The position numbers and the translations under genes are program-made. DNA of 64,000 nt from Candidatus Hydrogenedentota bacterium (GTDB lineage Bacteria; Hydrogenedentota; Hydrogenedentia; Hydrogenedentales; JAEUWI01), in the NCBI GenBank assembly GCA_019637335.1, contig JAHBVV010000002.1:1-64000 (forward strand). The letters run 5' to 3'. Under the pieces are notes generated by a model. The model was not told where the DNA came from. It was given only the letters and a program-made list of their open reading frames with translations, and searched no databases. This document shows, in pieces, positions 55,871-64,000 of the stretch (the stretch's first letter is position 1; the number at the start of each line of letters is the position of its first letter).

Positions 55871-56687
55871 GCTCCTTGCTCAACCGGGCGATCCGGGCGT
55901 CGAGGGATTCGGACTCGCCCTCGCCGCCGTGCCGCTTGAGTTCCTGGTTGTGCACTTCCTGATAGTTGTTCAGGACCGCGCCAACGACGAGGTTGATGAG
56001 CAGGAAGGTGCTGAGCATGATCCAGGAAACGTGGTATACGGTGACTATCCAGTAATTGCCGTGCGGAAGCCCGTCGTAGCGCAGGTCGGTCCAGTCTTCG
56101 CAGGTGAGCGAACGAAACAGGGAGAAAAATGCTTCGTGCAGGGTGCCGTACTCCATGGGCTGTCCCTTGCCGAAGAGCTCGACGCCGAGGACGGCGTAGA
56201 GGTAGAAGCAGATGGACATCAGCACGGCGATATAGAGCATGGAGGAGAGGGAACGGATCAACACCGATACGATGAGGCGCAGTTCCGCGAGGCCGTCCAC
56301 GAGGCGGAGCACCCGAAATACGCGGAGCACGCGGAGCAGTGTGGCGAAGGTGGAAATATTGGGCAGGAAGGCCGAACCGACGACGATTATGTCGAAAATG
56401 TTCCATCCGCTGGTGAAGAATTCTCGCAGGCCCTTACGGGCGTAGAATTTGAGGGCCAGTTCGGCGACAAATATCCAGATACAAACCCATTCGATGGCCT
56501 TGAATACCGGCAGCCGGTGGTAGGTGGAGGCCCCGATCAACATCGCGTTCAGCAGGATAACGCCGAGGATGATCCGGCCGAACAGCGGGCTGTTTATGAA
56601 CGCTTTCAGCCGCGATTGTCCGCCGCTATCCTGGCTGCCGTTGGAACAGGGGTACTCGTCGTTCTGGTTGAGATCGAGGGCGTTCAT
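55815..56687 (-). CDS. Single-domain voltage-gated cation channel
   Basis: A 290-residue, six-helix channel of the NaChBac/BacNav type, working as a tetramer. S4 is LLRVLRVFRVLRLV (Arg 119, 122, 125, 128). The pore loop reads FFSLFRSLTCEDWTDL, so the filter is TCEDW rather than the TLESW of NaChBac. S6 is MLSTFLLINLVVGAVLNNY, and a C-terminal helix (LDARIARLSKELNLLLEE) fits the bundle seen in this family. ATG 56687 was preferred to an upstream in-frame start. The two acidic filter residues recall calcium-selective channels; selectivity is inferred. Confidence 0.9.
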   Translation of the reverse strand: MNALDLNQNDEYPCSNGSQDSGGQSRLKAFINSPLFGRIILGVILLNAMLIGASTYHRLPVFKAIEWVCIWIFVAELALKFYARKGLREFFTSGWNIFDIIVVGSAFLPNISTFATLLRVLRVFRVLRLVDGLAELRLIVSVLIRSLSSMLYIAVLMSICFYLYAVLGVELFGKGQPMEYGTLHEAFFSLFRSLTCEDWTDLRYDGLPHGNYWIVTVYHVSWIMLSTFLLINLVVGAVLNNYQEVHNQELKRHGGEGESESLDARIARLSKELNLLLEEKLSQTPPPAAS

Positions 56688-57160
56688 TCGATTTCTCCGG
56701 GGTAATAGGACGGCTATCGGGACTGCTGAACAGGTGGGCGGTATGGCTGCGTCGGGTGGCCTGCAACACCCGATCACGCGGCGCGCGATGCACGACGCGG
56801 TAGTGTATCAAAAGTGCTGGAAAACAAAAAAACGCGGCAAAGCCAGAGGCGCGTGGGGGCGAGGTAAGGGGGCGTGATCGTGAGGCGCGCGGTGTTGGGA
56901 TTGCGCTTTTTTTCGGCCAATGTCCCGGTCGTGTTGGCGTATGGCGGGTGTTGGGTCAGGCAAGGATGCCCAACCTCCTTTGACGCCGCTCGTTTGAGGG
57001 GCTGTTGGAGGATTGGGCTTGTGCCGCCGCGGAGTGCCCGGGATCCTTGCGCGCCGTTGGCGCGGTGGACAGCCGGGACGGCTATCCTACATTTGCGCCT
57101 TTCGGCGCTGAATACAGCCTGGACACCCGCCGTGGCGGCGGGTGCGGGCGTTGGGGCACA
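56688..57160. other. Gene-free stretch upstream of polB
   Basis: No gene is visible. It contains one right-hand copy of the GGATAG-type hairpin (57065-57093, minus orientation), identical over 29 bases to that at 63005-63033, and an inverted pair around 56953-56982 (GTTGGG, GCCCAAC). The plus-strand promoter of the polymerase must lie here but no clear -35/-10 pair was identified. Confidence 0.6.
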
Positions 57161-59464
57161 ATGTCGCGCATGAGTTCCCCCCCATGTACGGCCTTTATTC
57201 TGACGCGCGAGGAGATTGACGCGCCGCGCGGCATCATCTTGCGGTATTGGGCGACGAGCGCGGGCGGGCCGGTGCTGCTGGAGTTTACGGGGCAGGAAGC
57301 GGTTTTCTTTGCGCCGCGCGATGTGGAGGTCCCGGGGGGGCGCCGCAGCCCGCTGGCCCTTCGCACCTTGGATGGCCGCCCGGTGGACGGGCTGTATTTT
57401 CGGTCGATCCGGGCGTTGCGGCGCGCGCGGGAGGCCTTGCGGGACACGGGCCTGGCGTGCGAAAGTGACATTCGCCCGGCGGACCGGTTTCTCATGGAGC
57501 GCTTCATTACGGGGCCGGTTCGGATCACGGGCGAACCCATCGCGCGGACCGGATACCGGCTGTATGTCAATCCCGCGATAGAGGCGGCGCCCCAGGAAAC
57601 TCCGGCATTCCGGGTGGCGTCGCTGGACATTGAAACCGAAGGTCTGGACGGGGCGCTGTATTCGATTGCGGTTCGCTGCGGGGACGAATCGGCGGTGTTC
57701 CTGGTGGGTTCGGGGCCGGATGCGGGCGCGCTCCGATTCCTGCCGGACGAGCGCGCCGCTATCCGGGCGTGGCTCGATTGGATGGCCTGGGCGGATCCGG
57801 ATTTGATTGCGGGGTGGAATGTGGTGGCGTTCGACCTGCGCTTTCTGGCGGACCGTTGCAAGCGGATTGGATTGGCGTTCGCGCTGGGGCGCGATGGCGC
57901 ACACGCGCGCGTGTATCCCGGGCAGCGGGCGCGGCAGCCGGCCCGTGCGGACATTCCGGGGCGGGTGGCGATCGACGGGATCCCGGCATTGCGGACCGCG
58001 GGCTACCATTTCGAGGACTTCAGCCTGGAGGCGGTTGGGCAGGCGCTGCTGGGCCGCGGCAAGCTCATCGGGCCGGAAACGGACCGGGCGGCGGAGATCA
58101 CGCGGCTGTATGAATGCGATCCGGCGGCGCTGGCGGCCTACAACCTCGAGGATTGCGACCTGGTGCTTGATCTGTTCGCGCACACGGGGCTGATCCCGTT
58201 CCTGGCGACGCGGGCGGCGCTCACGGGGCTGGCGCTGGACCGGATGCCGGGATCGATCGCGGCGTTTGAATACCAGTACCTGCCGCGCCTGCACCGGCGG
58301 GGTTATGTGGCGCCGGATGTGCAGCCGCACCCGGAGGCGAATCCGAATCCGGGCGGCTACGTGCTGGATTCGACGCCGGGCCTTTTTGACAACGTGCTGG
58401 TGTTCGATTTCAAGAGCCTGTACCCGAGCATCATCCGGACCTTTCACATCGATCCGCTTGCGCTGCGGCAGCCGGGCCCGGATCCGCTTCCGGGCTTCCA
58501 CGGGGGATCCTTTTCGCGCGAGGAGACGATCCTGGGCGGGCTAATCGAGACGCTCTGGTCGGCGCGGGAGGAGGCGAAGCGCCGGGGCGACCATTCGCTG
58601 AACCTGGCGACGAAGATCCTGATGAACGCGTTTTACGGTGTGCTGGGGACGCCGGCCTGCCGCTTCTACGATCCGAAGCTGGCGGCCTCGATTACGCGGC
58701 GGAGCCACGAGATTATGCTCCGGACGCGCGATCGCATTGAACAGGAGGGCCACCCGGTGATCTATGGGGATACGGACAGCCTGTTCGTGGCGCTTGGCGG
58801 CGGCTACAGCGAGGCGTCGGCACTGGCGCGGGGGCGCGAACTGGCGCCGGCGATTAACGCCTGGTGGCGGGAGATTATCGCGCGGGAGTTTCGGGTTCCG
58901 TCGTTCCTGGAGCTGGAATTCGAGACGTGCTACCTGAAATTCCTGATGCCGACGATCCGGGGATCGAGCGAGGGGACGAAGAAGCGGTACGCGGGGCTGC
59001 GGCGGGCTTCGGACGGGACGCTGGATGTGACGTTTCGCGGGCTGGAGAGCGTGCGGTCCGACTGGACGCCGCTGGCGCGGAACTTTCAGCGGGCGCTTTA
59101 CCGGAAGGTGTTTCTCGGGGAGCCGTGGGAGGACTACGTTTACCGGACGGCGCGGGATTTGCTGGCGGGACGTCTGGACGGCGAGCTGGTGTACCGCAAG
59201 CGCCTGCGGAAGGGCCTTGAGGAATACACGCGAAACGTCCCGCCGCAGGTGCAGGCGGCGCGGAAGATCCCGGGGTTTTCGGGGAGCGTGGTGCACTATG
59301 TGATCACGGTGCACGGTCCGGAGCCTTCGCAATTGCGCGATAGCCCGATCGACTACGCGCACTATCTGGATCACCAGCTTGCTCCGGTGGCCGACGCGAT
59401 CCTGGGATTTCTCGGGTCGAGCTTCACGCGGGTTGCGGATCCGCAGCTCTGGTTTCCGGAGTAG
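57161..59464 (+). CDS. Family B DNA polymerase
   Basis: A 767-residue polymerase of the PolB/Pol II type. Exonuclease motifs: SLDIETEG (ExoI, near 155), GWNVVAFDLRFL (ExoII) and AAYNLEDCDLVLDL (ExoIII). Polymerase motifs: DFKSLYPSII (A, near 415), KILMNAFYGVLG (B, near 488) and YGDTDSLFV (C, near 534). All catalytic acids are present, so proofreading and synthesis should both work. Probably a translesion or repair polymerase, as in proteobacterial Pol II. ATG 57161 or 57170 are the likely starts; further upstream the frame runs through a repeat. Confidence 0.92.
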   Translation: MSRMSSPPCTAFILTREEIDAPRGIILRYWATSAGGPVLLEFTGQEAVFFAPRDVEVPGGRRSPLALRTLDGRPVDGLYFRSIRALRRAREALRDTGLACESDIRPADRFLMERFITGPVRITGEPIARTGYRLYVNPAIEAAPQETPAFRVASLDIETEGLDGALYSIAVRCGDESAVFLVGSGPDAGALRFLPDERAAIRAWLDWMAWADPDLIAGWNVVAFDLRFLADRCKRIGLAFALGRDGAHARVYPGQRARQPARADIPGRVAIDGIPALRTAGYHFEDFSLEAVGQALLGRGKLIGPETDRAAEITRLYECDPAALAAYNLEDCDLVLDLFAHTGLIPFLATRAALTGLALDRMPGSIAAFEYQYLPRLHRRGYVAPDVQPHPEANPNPGGYVLDSTPGLFDNVLVFDFKSLYPSIIRTFHIDPLALRQPGPDPLPGFHGGSFSREETILGGLIETLWSAREEAKRRGDHSLNLATKILMNAFYGVLGTPACRFYDPKLAASITRRSHEIMLRTRDRIEQEGHPVIYGDTDSLFVALGGGYSEASALARGRELAPAINAWWREIIAREFRVPSFLELEFETCYLKFLMPTIRGSSEGTKKRYAGLRRASDGTLDVTFRGLESVRSDWTPLARNFQRALYRKVFLGEPWEDYVYRTARDLLAGRLDGELVYRKRLRKGLEEYTRNVPPQVQAARKIPGFSGSVVHYVITVHGPEPSQLRDSPIDYAHYLDHQLAPVADAILGFLGSSFTRVADPQLWFPE

Positions 59465-59696
59465 GGTTTTCGTCTTTCTTGAGGTCGCATCGCGAGTGTC
59501 TTACATGGCATACTTGGGCGGGCGATGGATGTATGGGGGGAACGCTCTATCCGCGCCATTCAGATCCGCACCGCCGTGACCACCAGTAATGACGCGCCGG
59601 TGGCCCTGTGTACCGTTCAGGGCCGAACCGCGCCCGAGGACCGTTCCGCACCATGCCGTATTTCGCCTCGCCCTCCCGCAGGTTGGGCCCGCCCCG

Positions 59697-61490
59697 ATGA
59701 AGCCCCAAGAATCCACGCGCGCGGAGACGCCCGACCTGCCGTCGATCCGGCTTCGCGTACTTGAGCACATTATCTGGGCCTGGGGCGTGATGGGCGGGCT
59801 AATTGTGTTTGTTGTGTCGCTGGACGACGCCATGAACGGCCGCTACCGGGCGGCGATTTTTTATGCGGTTTCATACGTGTTTGTGCTGGTCTGCCTGGCT
59901 CCACGGTATCTTCCGTACCGATGGCGGTGCAGCGTTGCGCTGGCAATGATGTATGCGGTTGGCACGCACGAGGTTCTGTTTTACGGAATCGAGAGTACGG
60001 GCACGGTTTTTTACTATGCGCTCGTAGTGTTCACCGCGATTCTTCTGGGCGCGCGGGCCGCCGCGGGCGTTACGCTTTTCGCCATCGGGAGCCTGTGCGG
60101 GATATCGTATTACTATGAGGTCAGCCGCGCCGCGGGGGATGCGTGGCCCAGCTTTCTTACGCATGTCCACCGCGATTGTCTTCCGGATCTGGCCTGCCTG
60201 ATATTTCTTTCGACCATCTCGATCACCTTCCTCGCGCAACTGCTCCGGAGCCTTGAGGAGAGCCTGGATTCGTCGCGCCATTACCTGGCGGAGATGGCGC
60301 GGGACCGAAATCACCTCATCCGCACGATCGAACAGCGGGATCAGGCGGAGCGGCAGCTTCGCCAGGCGCAGAAGATGGAGGCGGTGGGGCAGCTTGCGGG
60401 CGGTATCGCGCATAATTTCAACAACCTGCTTCAGGTGATCAGCGCGCATGCGGATCTGCTTCTGAAATCGCTCCCGCCCGATTCGGAGGAGCAGATGCAG
60501 GCGGGGGAAGTGCGGCGCGCTTCGGAGCGGGCGGCGATGCTGACGCGGCAGTTGCTGGCCTACAGCCGGCAGCAGGTGATGGCTCCGGAGTACCTCGATT
60601 TGAACGCGCTGGCGGGCGATTTTTTGCGGCTGCTTGTGCGGGTGATTCCCGAGAGTGTCCGGATCAAGTTTGAGCCGGGTCCGGAGGTCGGGACCGTCCA
60701 CGCGGATCCGGGCCAGATCGAGCAGGTGCTGATGAACCTGTGTCTCAACGCGCGGGATGCGATGCCTTCGGGGGGCGACCTGACGATCGCGACGGAGTGT
60801 GTGGAGTTGAAGGCGGCGGAACTCGGGGAATACCGGGATCTGGCTCCGGGCCGTTATGTCGTGCTTCGGGTATCGGATACGGGCCGGGGTATTTCGGAGG
60901 CGGATCGGGAGCGGATATTTGAGCCGTTCTTCACGACCAAGGAGTTCGGGCAGGGCACGGGGCTGGGGCTGGCGATGGCGGACGGGATTGTCCGGCAGCA
61001 CCATGGGGCGATCGGGATCGCGAGCGGTGAGGGCGCGGGCAGCACGTTCCGCGTATACCTTCCCCAGGTGGACCACGCGCCGCGCCCGCGCACGGTTGAG
61101 CCGCTCCGTTCCAGCGGGATCGGCCGTGAAACGATTCTGATTGCGGAGGACGACGACGCGGTTCGCGAGCTTATTGTGAACGTGGTGCGGGGCGCGGGCT
61201 ATACGGTTTTTGCGGCGGCGAATGGCCGGGAAGCGGTGTCGCTGTTTGAGGCGCACCGGGAGGCGATTGACCTCCTGCTTTTTGATGTTGTGATGCCGGA
61301 GATGGGCGGCCGCGAGGCGTGCGCCGCGATCCGCGCGATGGATCCGGAGATGCGTGTGCTGTACATGAGCGGCTACGCGCCGGATGGCCTGGATGAGCGG
61401 CTGGACCTTCGCGGAGGCACGGGGTTTATCCAGAAGCCGTACCGCACGCAGCAATTGCTGGAGCGGATGCGGGAAATGCTCGATGCGTGA
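59697..61490 (+). CDS. Hybrid histidine kinase with C-terminal receiver
   Basis: A 597-residue sensor kinase. Five or six N-terminal hydrophobic helices (from about residue 24 to 185) form the sensory part without a recognisable ligand domain. A coiled linker leads to the dimerisation/His-box GQLAGGIAHNFNNLLQVI near 230, then the ATPase motifs LMNLCLNARDAM (N box), SDTGRGI (G1) and GTGLGLAM (G2). A receiver follows at about 478-595 (ILIAEDDDAV, LLLFDVVMPEMGG with phospho-Asp, FIQKPY). No output domain is present. The stop overlaps the esterase start. Confidence 0.93.
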   Translation: MKPQESTRAETPDLPSIRLRVLEHIIWAWGVMGGLIVFVVSLDDAMNGRYRAAIFYAVSYVFVLVCLAPRYLPYRWRCSVALAMMYAVGTHEVLFYGIESTGTVFYYALVVFTAILLGARAAAGVTLFAIGSLCGISYYYEVSRAAGDAWPSFLTHVHRDCLPDLACLIFLSTISITFLAQLLRSLEESLDSSRHYLAEMARDRNHLIRTIEQRDQAERQLRQAQKMEAVGQLAGGIAHNFNNLLQVISAHADLLLKSLPPDSEEQMQAGEVRRASERAAMLTRQLLAYSRQQVMAPEYLDLNALAGDFLRLLVRVIPESVRIKFEPGPEVGTVHADPGQIEQVLMNLCLNARDAMPSGGDLTIATECVELKAAELGEYRDLAPGRYVVLRVSDTGRGISEADRERIFEPFFTTKEFGQGTGLGLAMADGIVRQHHGAIGIASGEGAGSTFRVYLPQVDHAPRPRTVEPLRSSGIGRETILIAEDDDAVRELIVNVVRGAGYTVFAAANGREAVSLFEAHREAIDLLLFDVVMPEMGGREACAAIRAMDPEMRVLYMSGYAPDGLDERLDLRGGTGFIQKPYRTQQLLERMREMLDA

Positions 61491-62313
61491 TGCGCGGGCG
61501 GCGGTGCTGTTGCTTGCGGCGGTGATCGGGGGCGCGGCGCGGGCCGGGGAGCCGGTGGTGGCGGTGCATATGGTTGAGGGCCCGCACCAGCCGGGTCCCG
61601 TGGCGATCGAGGTGGTCGCGCCGGATGTGCTGGCGCCCGATGTGCGCTATCCGGTGTTGTACCTGCTTCCGGTGGAGCCGGGAACCGGGGAGAAGTATGG
61701 CAGCGGCATACGGGAAGCGGCGCGGGGCGATCTGGCGAACCGGCACGGGGTAATTTGCGTGGCTCCGGCGTTTGCGGCAACGCCGTGGTACGGGGATCAC
61801 CCGAGCGATCCCGGATTGCGGCAGGAGAGCCACTTCATTGAGACGGTTTTGCCGTGGGTGGAAGCCCACTATCCGGCGGAGCCTTCGCGGGGCGGGCGCT
61901 ATCTTCTGGGGTTCAGCAAATCGGGCAATGGGGCGTTCATGCTGCTGCTCCGACACCCGGATCTTTTTGAGCGGGCGCTGGCGTGGGATGCGCCGGTCGG
62001 GAAGATGCGGCCCGATCAGTTTGGGATGCTTGCGGTGTTCGGCACGGATGCGCATTTTGACGGGTATGCGATCCCGCGCCTTCTCGCGCCGCGCGCGGCG
62101 ATGCTCCGCGAGGGCGGGCCCCGGTTTGTGTTGATGCCGGACCGGCAGGGCGATCATGGGATGGAAATGGTGCGGTATTTGATGGTGGCGCTGGGGATTC
62201 CGCACGGGTACGCGGAAACGGATGGCTGCCGGCATCATTGGGAGAGCGGTTGGGTGGCGCGGGCGGTGGAACTGTTGCTGGAAGGTGTGGGGGTGGCGCC
62301 GGGGCGGGAGTGA
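61483..62313 (+). CDS. Secreted alpha/beta-hydrolase, esterase-D-like
   Basis: A 276-residue protein with a signal peptide (AAVLLLAAVIGGAARA) and an alpha/beta-hydrolase fold. The nucleophile elbow is LLGFSKSGNGAF. YPVLYLLPVEPGTG at the start and WVEAHYP before the elbow resemble Fes/feruloyl esterase-type proteins. A His near the end (HHWESGW) could complete the triad. Substrate unknown. The ATG at 61483 overlaps the kinase stop, so the two genes are probably translationally coupled. Confidence 0.78.
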   Translation: MRDARAAVLLLAAVIGGAARAGEPVVAVHMVEGPHQPGPVAIEVVAPDVLAPDVRYPVLYLLPVEPGTGEKYGSGIREAARGDLANRHGVICVAPAFAATPWYGDHPSDPGLRQESHFIETVLPWVEAHYPAEPSRGGRYLLGFSKSGNGAFMLLLRHPDLFERALAWDAPVGKMRPDQFGMLAVFGTDAHFDGYAIPRLLAPRAAMLREGGPRFVLMPDRQGDHGMEMVRYLMVALGIPHGYAETDGCRHHWESGWVARAVELLLEGVGVAPGRE

Positions 62314-63694
62314 TTTTTGGGTTTTTCTGCGGGTACAGTCTTTCATGACGCTGCGCGTCACCCTGAGGTGATGAATTACGGCGCCTGACTGTTGGCGCTC
62401 TACTGGAGTCTCGCACGCTCAAGCCTTCGCGGCGAAGCCGCGGAGCTTGAACGTGGCGCCCGTGGCTCCCTTTGAAATCTCGGGGGCGGGTACAGTCCCC
62501 CGCGAGTTGAGGGTGGTTTGGGGCGCTTTCGCGGCGTGGGTGGTTTTTGTCGCGGGCTCCAGTCCCCTTGGGGGCGACGGGACAGCCGCGCCGGTTGGCG
62601 GTGTTGTGGGTTGGTTGGGCTCGCTTTGGGTCGCGTGTGGGCTGTTGGTACCCGGGGTGATGGGGCGCCGCAGTCCCTGGGGCGGGTGCGCGTGGGACGT
62701 TTTTCTGCGGGTACAGGCACCCGCGATTCTGGGGTGGTTTGGGGCGCTTTCGCGGCTGGGGTGGTTTTGATAAAGGGCCAGTCCCCTGGCAGCGCCCACT
62801 TGATTTGAAGGAGTGGGGCGCTTTCGCGGCTGGGGTGGTTGGCGTCGCGGGAGCCAGTCCCCCTGGCGGCGCCCGCGATTTGGGGGGGGTGGGGCGCTTT
62901 CGCGGCTGGGGTGGTTTGCGTCGCGGGAGCCAGTCCCCCTGGCGGCGCCCGCGATTTGGGGGGGTGGGGCGCTTTCGCGGCTGGGGTGGATTGCGTTGCA
63001 ATCCGTGGACAGCCGGGACGGCTATCCTACATTGCAGTTGTGGTTATAGAAGGTTGTCCGGCGCCGGACTTATGCGGGTGATTGGCGGTTTTAACCTTGG
63101 GTCAGACAATCGACGCGCGGGGGTGTCTGGCAGTATCGTGGTGCGGAATAGCCGGCATACGCCCAGTGGTAATCCGCCAGTACAGAGCCCGCGTCTGAAC
63201 GTTGTAAGGGGACGAGGTGGCAAACGCGATCGAAGTTCCCCGTCAATCACCTATTAATTGGGATGGGGCGTTGCTGTTTTTTTAGGCTTTAGGCTTTAGG
63301 CTGGAGGCTATAGGGCACGGTCAAGCTACCGCGCGGCTGGGGCCGCGCCGCTTGGCCGTGGCACACCCGGAGGGGGGCGGGGGTATTTGACAGTTGACAG
63401 TTGACAGTTGACAGTTGACAGTTGACAGTTGACAGTTGACAGTTGACAGTTGACAGTTGACAGTTGACAGCAGGGACAGCAGGGACAGCAGGGACAGCAG
63501 GGACAGCAGGGACAGCAGGGACAGCAGGGACAGCAGGGACGGCTGGGACGGCTGGGACGGCTGGGACGGCTGGGCCGGCTGGGGAGGTTGGGAGGGCTGG
63601 GTGGCTGGGTGGCTGGGAGGGTTGGGGCGGTTGGTGTGGGCTGGGTGGGCTGGGTGGCTGGGACGGCTGGGAGGGTTCTGTGGTGTGGTTTTCG
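62314..63694. repeat. Right-hand repeat field
   Basis: No gene is visible in 1.38 kb. In order: an inverted copy of the 143-bp unit (62338-62481); inverted copies of the second unit with CGCTTTCGCGGC and GTCGCGGG/CCCGCGA stems, including three near-identical units of about 75 bp at 62825-62990; a GGATAG-type hairpin (63005-63033); a TTGACAG heptamer run (63388-63467); and the minus-orientation 9-bp minisatellite, CAGGGACAG then CTGGGACGG units (63468-63665). All families also occur on the left side, in the opposite orientation. Confidence 0.88.
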
Positions 63695-64000
63695 CTATTT
63701 GAGGCCGGTTACGTCTACGCCGGGGCCTTCGATGTATTGTTGGAAGTGTTGTCCGTCCCAGATGGTGTGGCTTCGGTGATCGAGCCAGTCTCCGGTATTG
63801 ATATATAGGCCTTCGCCGGTGGGGGTGGCGATGGTTTCGAAGGCGGGGGCGTGGGCGTGCCCGCAGAAGACGACGTCGGCTTCGCCGCGCTGTAGGACGC
63901 CGGTGGCGTAGCGGCGGAGGGAGGTGGCTTCGGGTCCGGTGTAGGGGTTTTTCGTGCCGAGGTAGGTGCGGCTTCCGTGGCTTACGCCCCGGGCGATGGC
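63695..64000 (-). CDS. LpxH-like metallophosphoesterase (5' end outside window)
   Basis: The last 101 codons of a minus-strand gene that runs off the window. The visible part has VVFCGHAHAPAFETI (metal-binding GHxH of phosphoesterases) and LYINTGDWLDHRSHTIWDG, typical of the UDP-2,3-diacylglucosamine diphosphatase (LpxH-related) family. This family removes UMP in lipid A synthesis in the cytoplasm. The stop is at 63695-63697, directly beside the minisatellite. If correct, it supports a Gram-negative-type outer membrane. Confidence 0.75.
   Translation of the reverse strand, partial: AIARGVSHGSRTYLGTKNPYTGPEATSLRRYATGVLQRGEADVVFCGHAHAPAFETIATPTGEGLYINTGDWLDHRSHTIWDGQHFQQYIEGPGVDVTGLK

Noticed and set aside
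56874-57173. 99-codon frame upstream of polB
   Set aside because: It spans a dispersed repeat, overlaps the polymerase start in another frame and has no recognisable features.

Overview
The window looks like chromosomal DNA of a high-GC, Gram-negative-type bacterium from the planctomycete/Hydrogenedentes neighbourhood. This is inferred from content, not from any database match. The pointers are secreted proteins with long Gly-Glu, collagen-like, EF-hand and FG-GAP repeats, DUF4838 and DUF1080 sugar-metabolism proteins, several Gfo/Idh/MocA oxidoreductases, a Tat-exported oxidoreductase, a lipid-A-type phosphoesterase and 9-bp minisatellites between genes. No tRNA, rRNA or CRISPR array was seen.

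Layout. 0-9.2 kb: NagA-like deacetylase, a large DUF4838 protein, a small membrane protein, then a collagen-like/beta-helix protein and a CHRD/Gly-Glu/EF-hand surface protein, separated by repeat-rich gaps. 9.4-15.0 kb: the classic origin-proximal cluster rpmH-rnpA-yidD-yidC-jag-mnmE. 15.3-20.9 kb (minus): a YhaN/YhaO-like ATPase-nuclease pair and a GT2 glycosyltransferase. 21.1-31.4 kb (plus): a YfhO-like membrane protein coupled to a Gfo/Idh oxidoreductase, a sulfatase-like protein lacking key residues, an SLT transglycosylase, a Tat oxidoreductase and a nitronate monooxygenase.

31.4-39.7 kb is an accessory island, in places visibly richer in AT, with all genes on the minus strand. It holds decayed REP-associated tyrosine transposase (RAYT) elements with hairpin ends, two tandem secreted paralogues sharing an almost identical 578-bp 3' block, a Sel1-repeat lipoprotein whose natural start codon seems lost, and small membrane proteins.

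39.7-48.2 kb returns to core-like genes: a propeller/alpha-toroid protein, mtnA, a FapA-family protein, cmk and recJ. 48.4-53.0 kb is a tightly packed ABC exporter operon with two FG-GAP proteins. 53.0-62.3 kb carries BON and TPR proteins, a DUF1080 protein, a one-domain voltage-gated channel, a family B DNA polymerase, a hybrid histidine kinase and an esterase. The last 1.4 kb before the partial LpxH-like gene is a repeat field.

Two genome-scale patterns stand out. The top strand is C-rich on the left and G-rich on the right irrespective of gene strand, as expected around a replication origin. Four unrelated intergenic repeat families are inverted between the two sides. In the island, RAYT relics carry a conserved sigma70-type promoter pointing toward downstream genes, and in one case a ribosome binding site and ATG in frame with the neighbouring gene.
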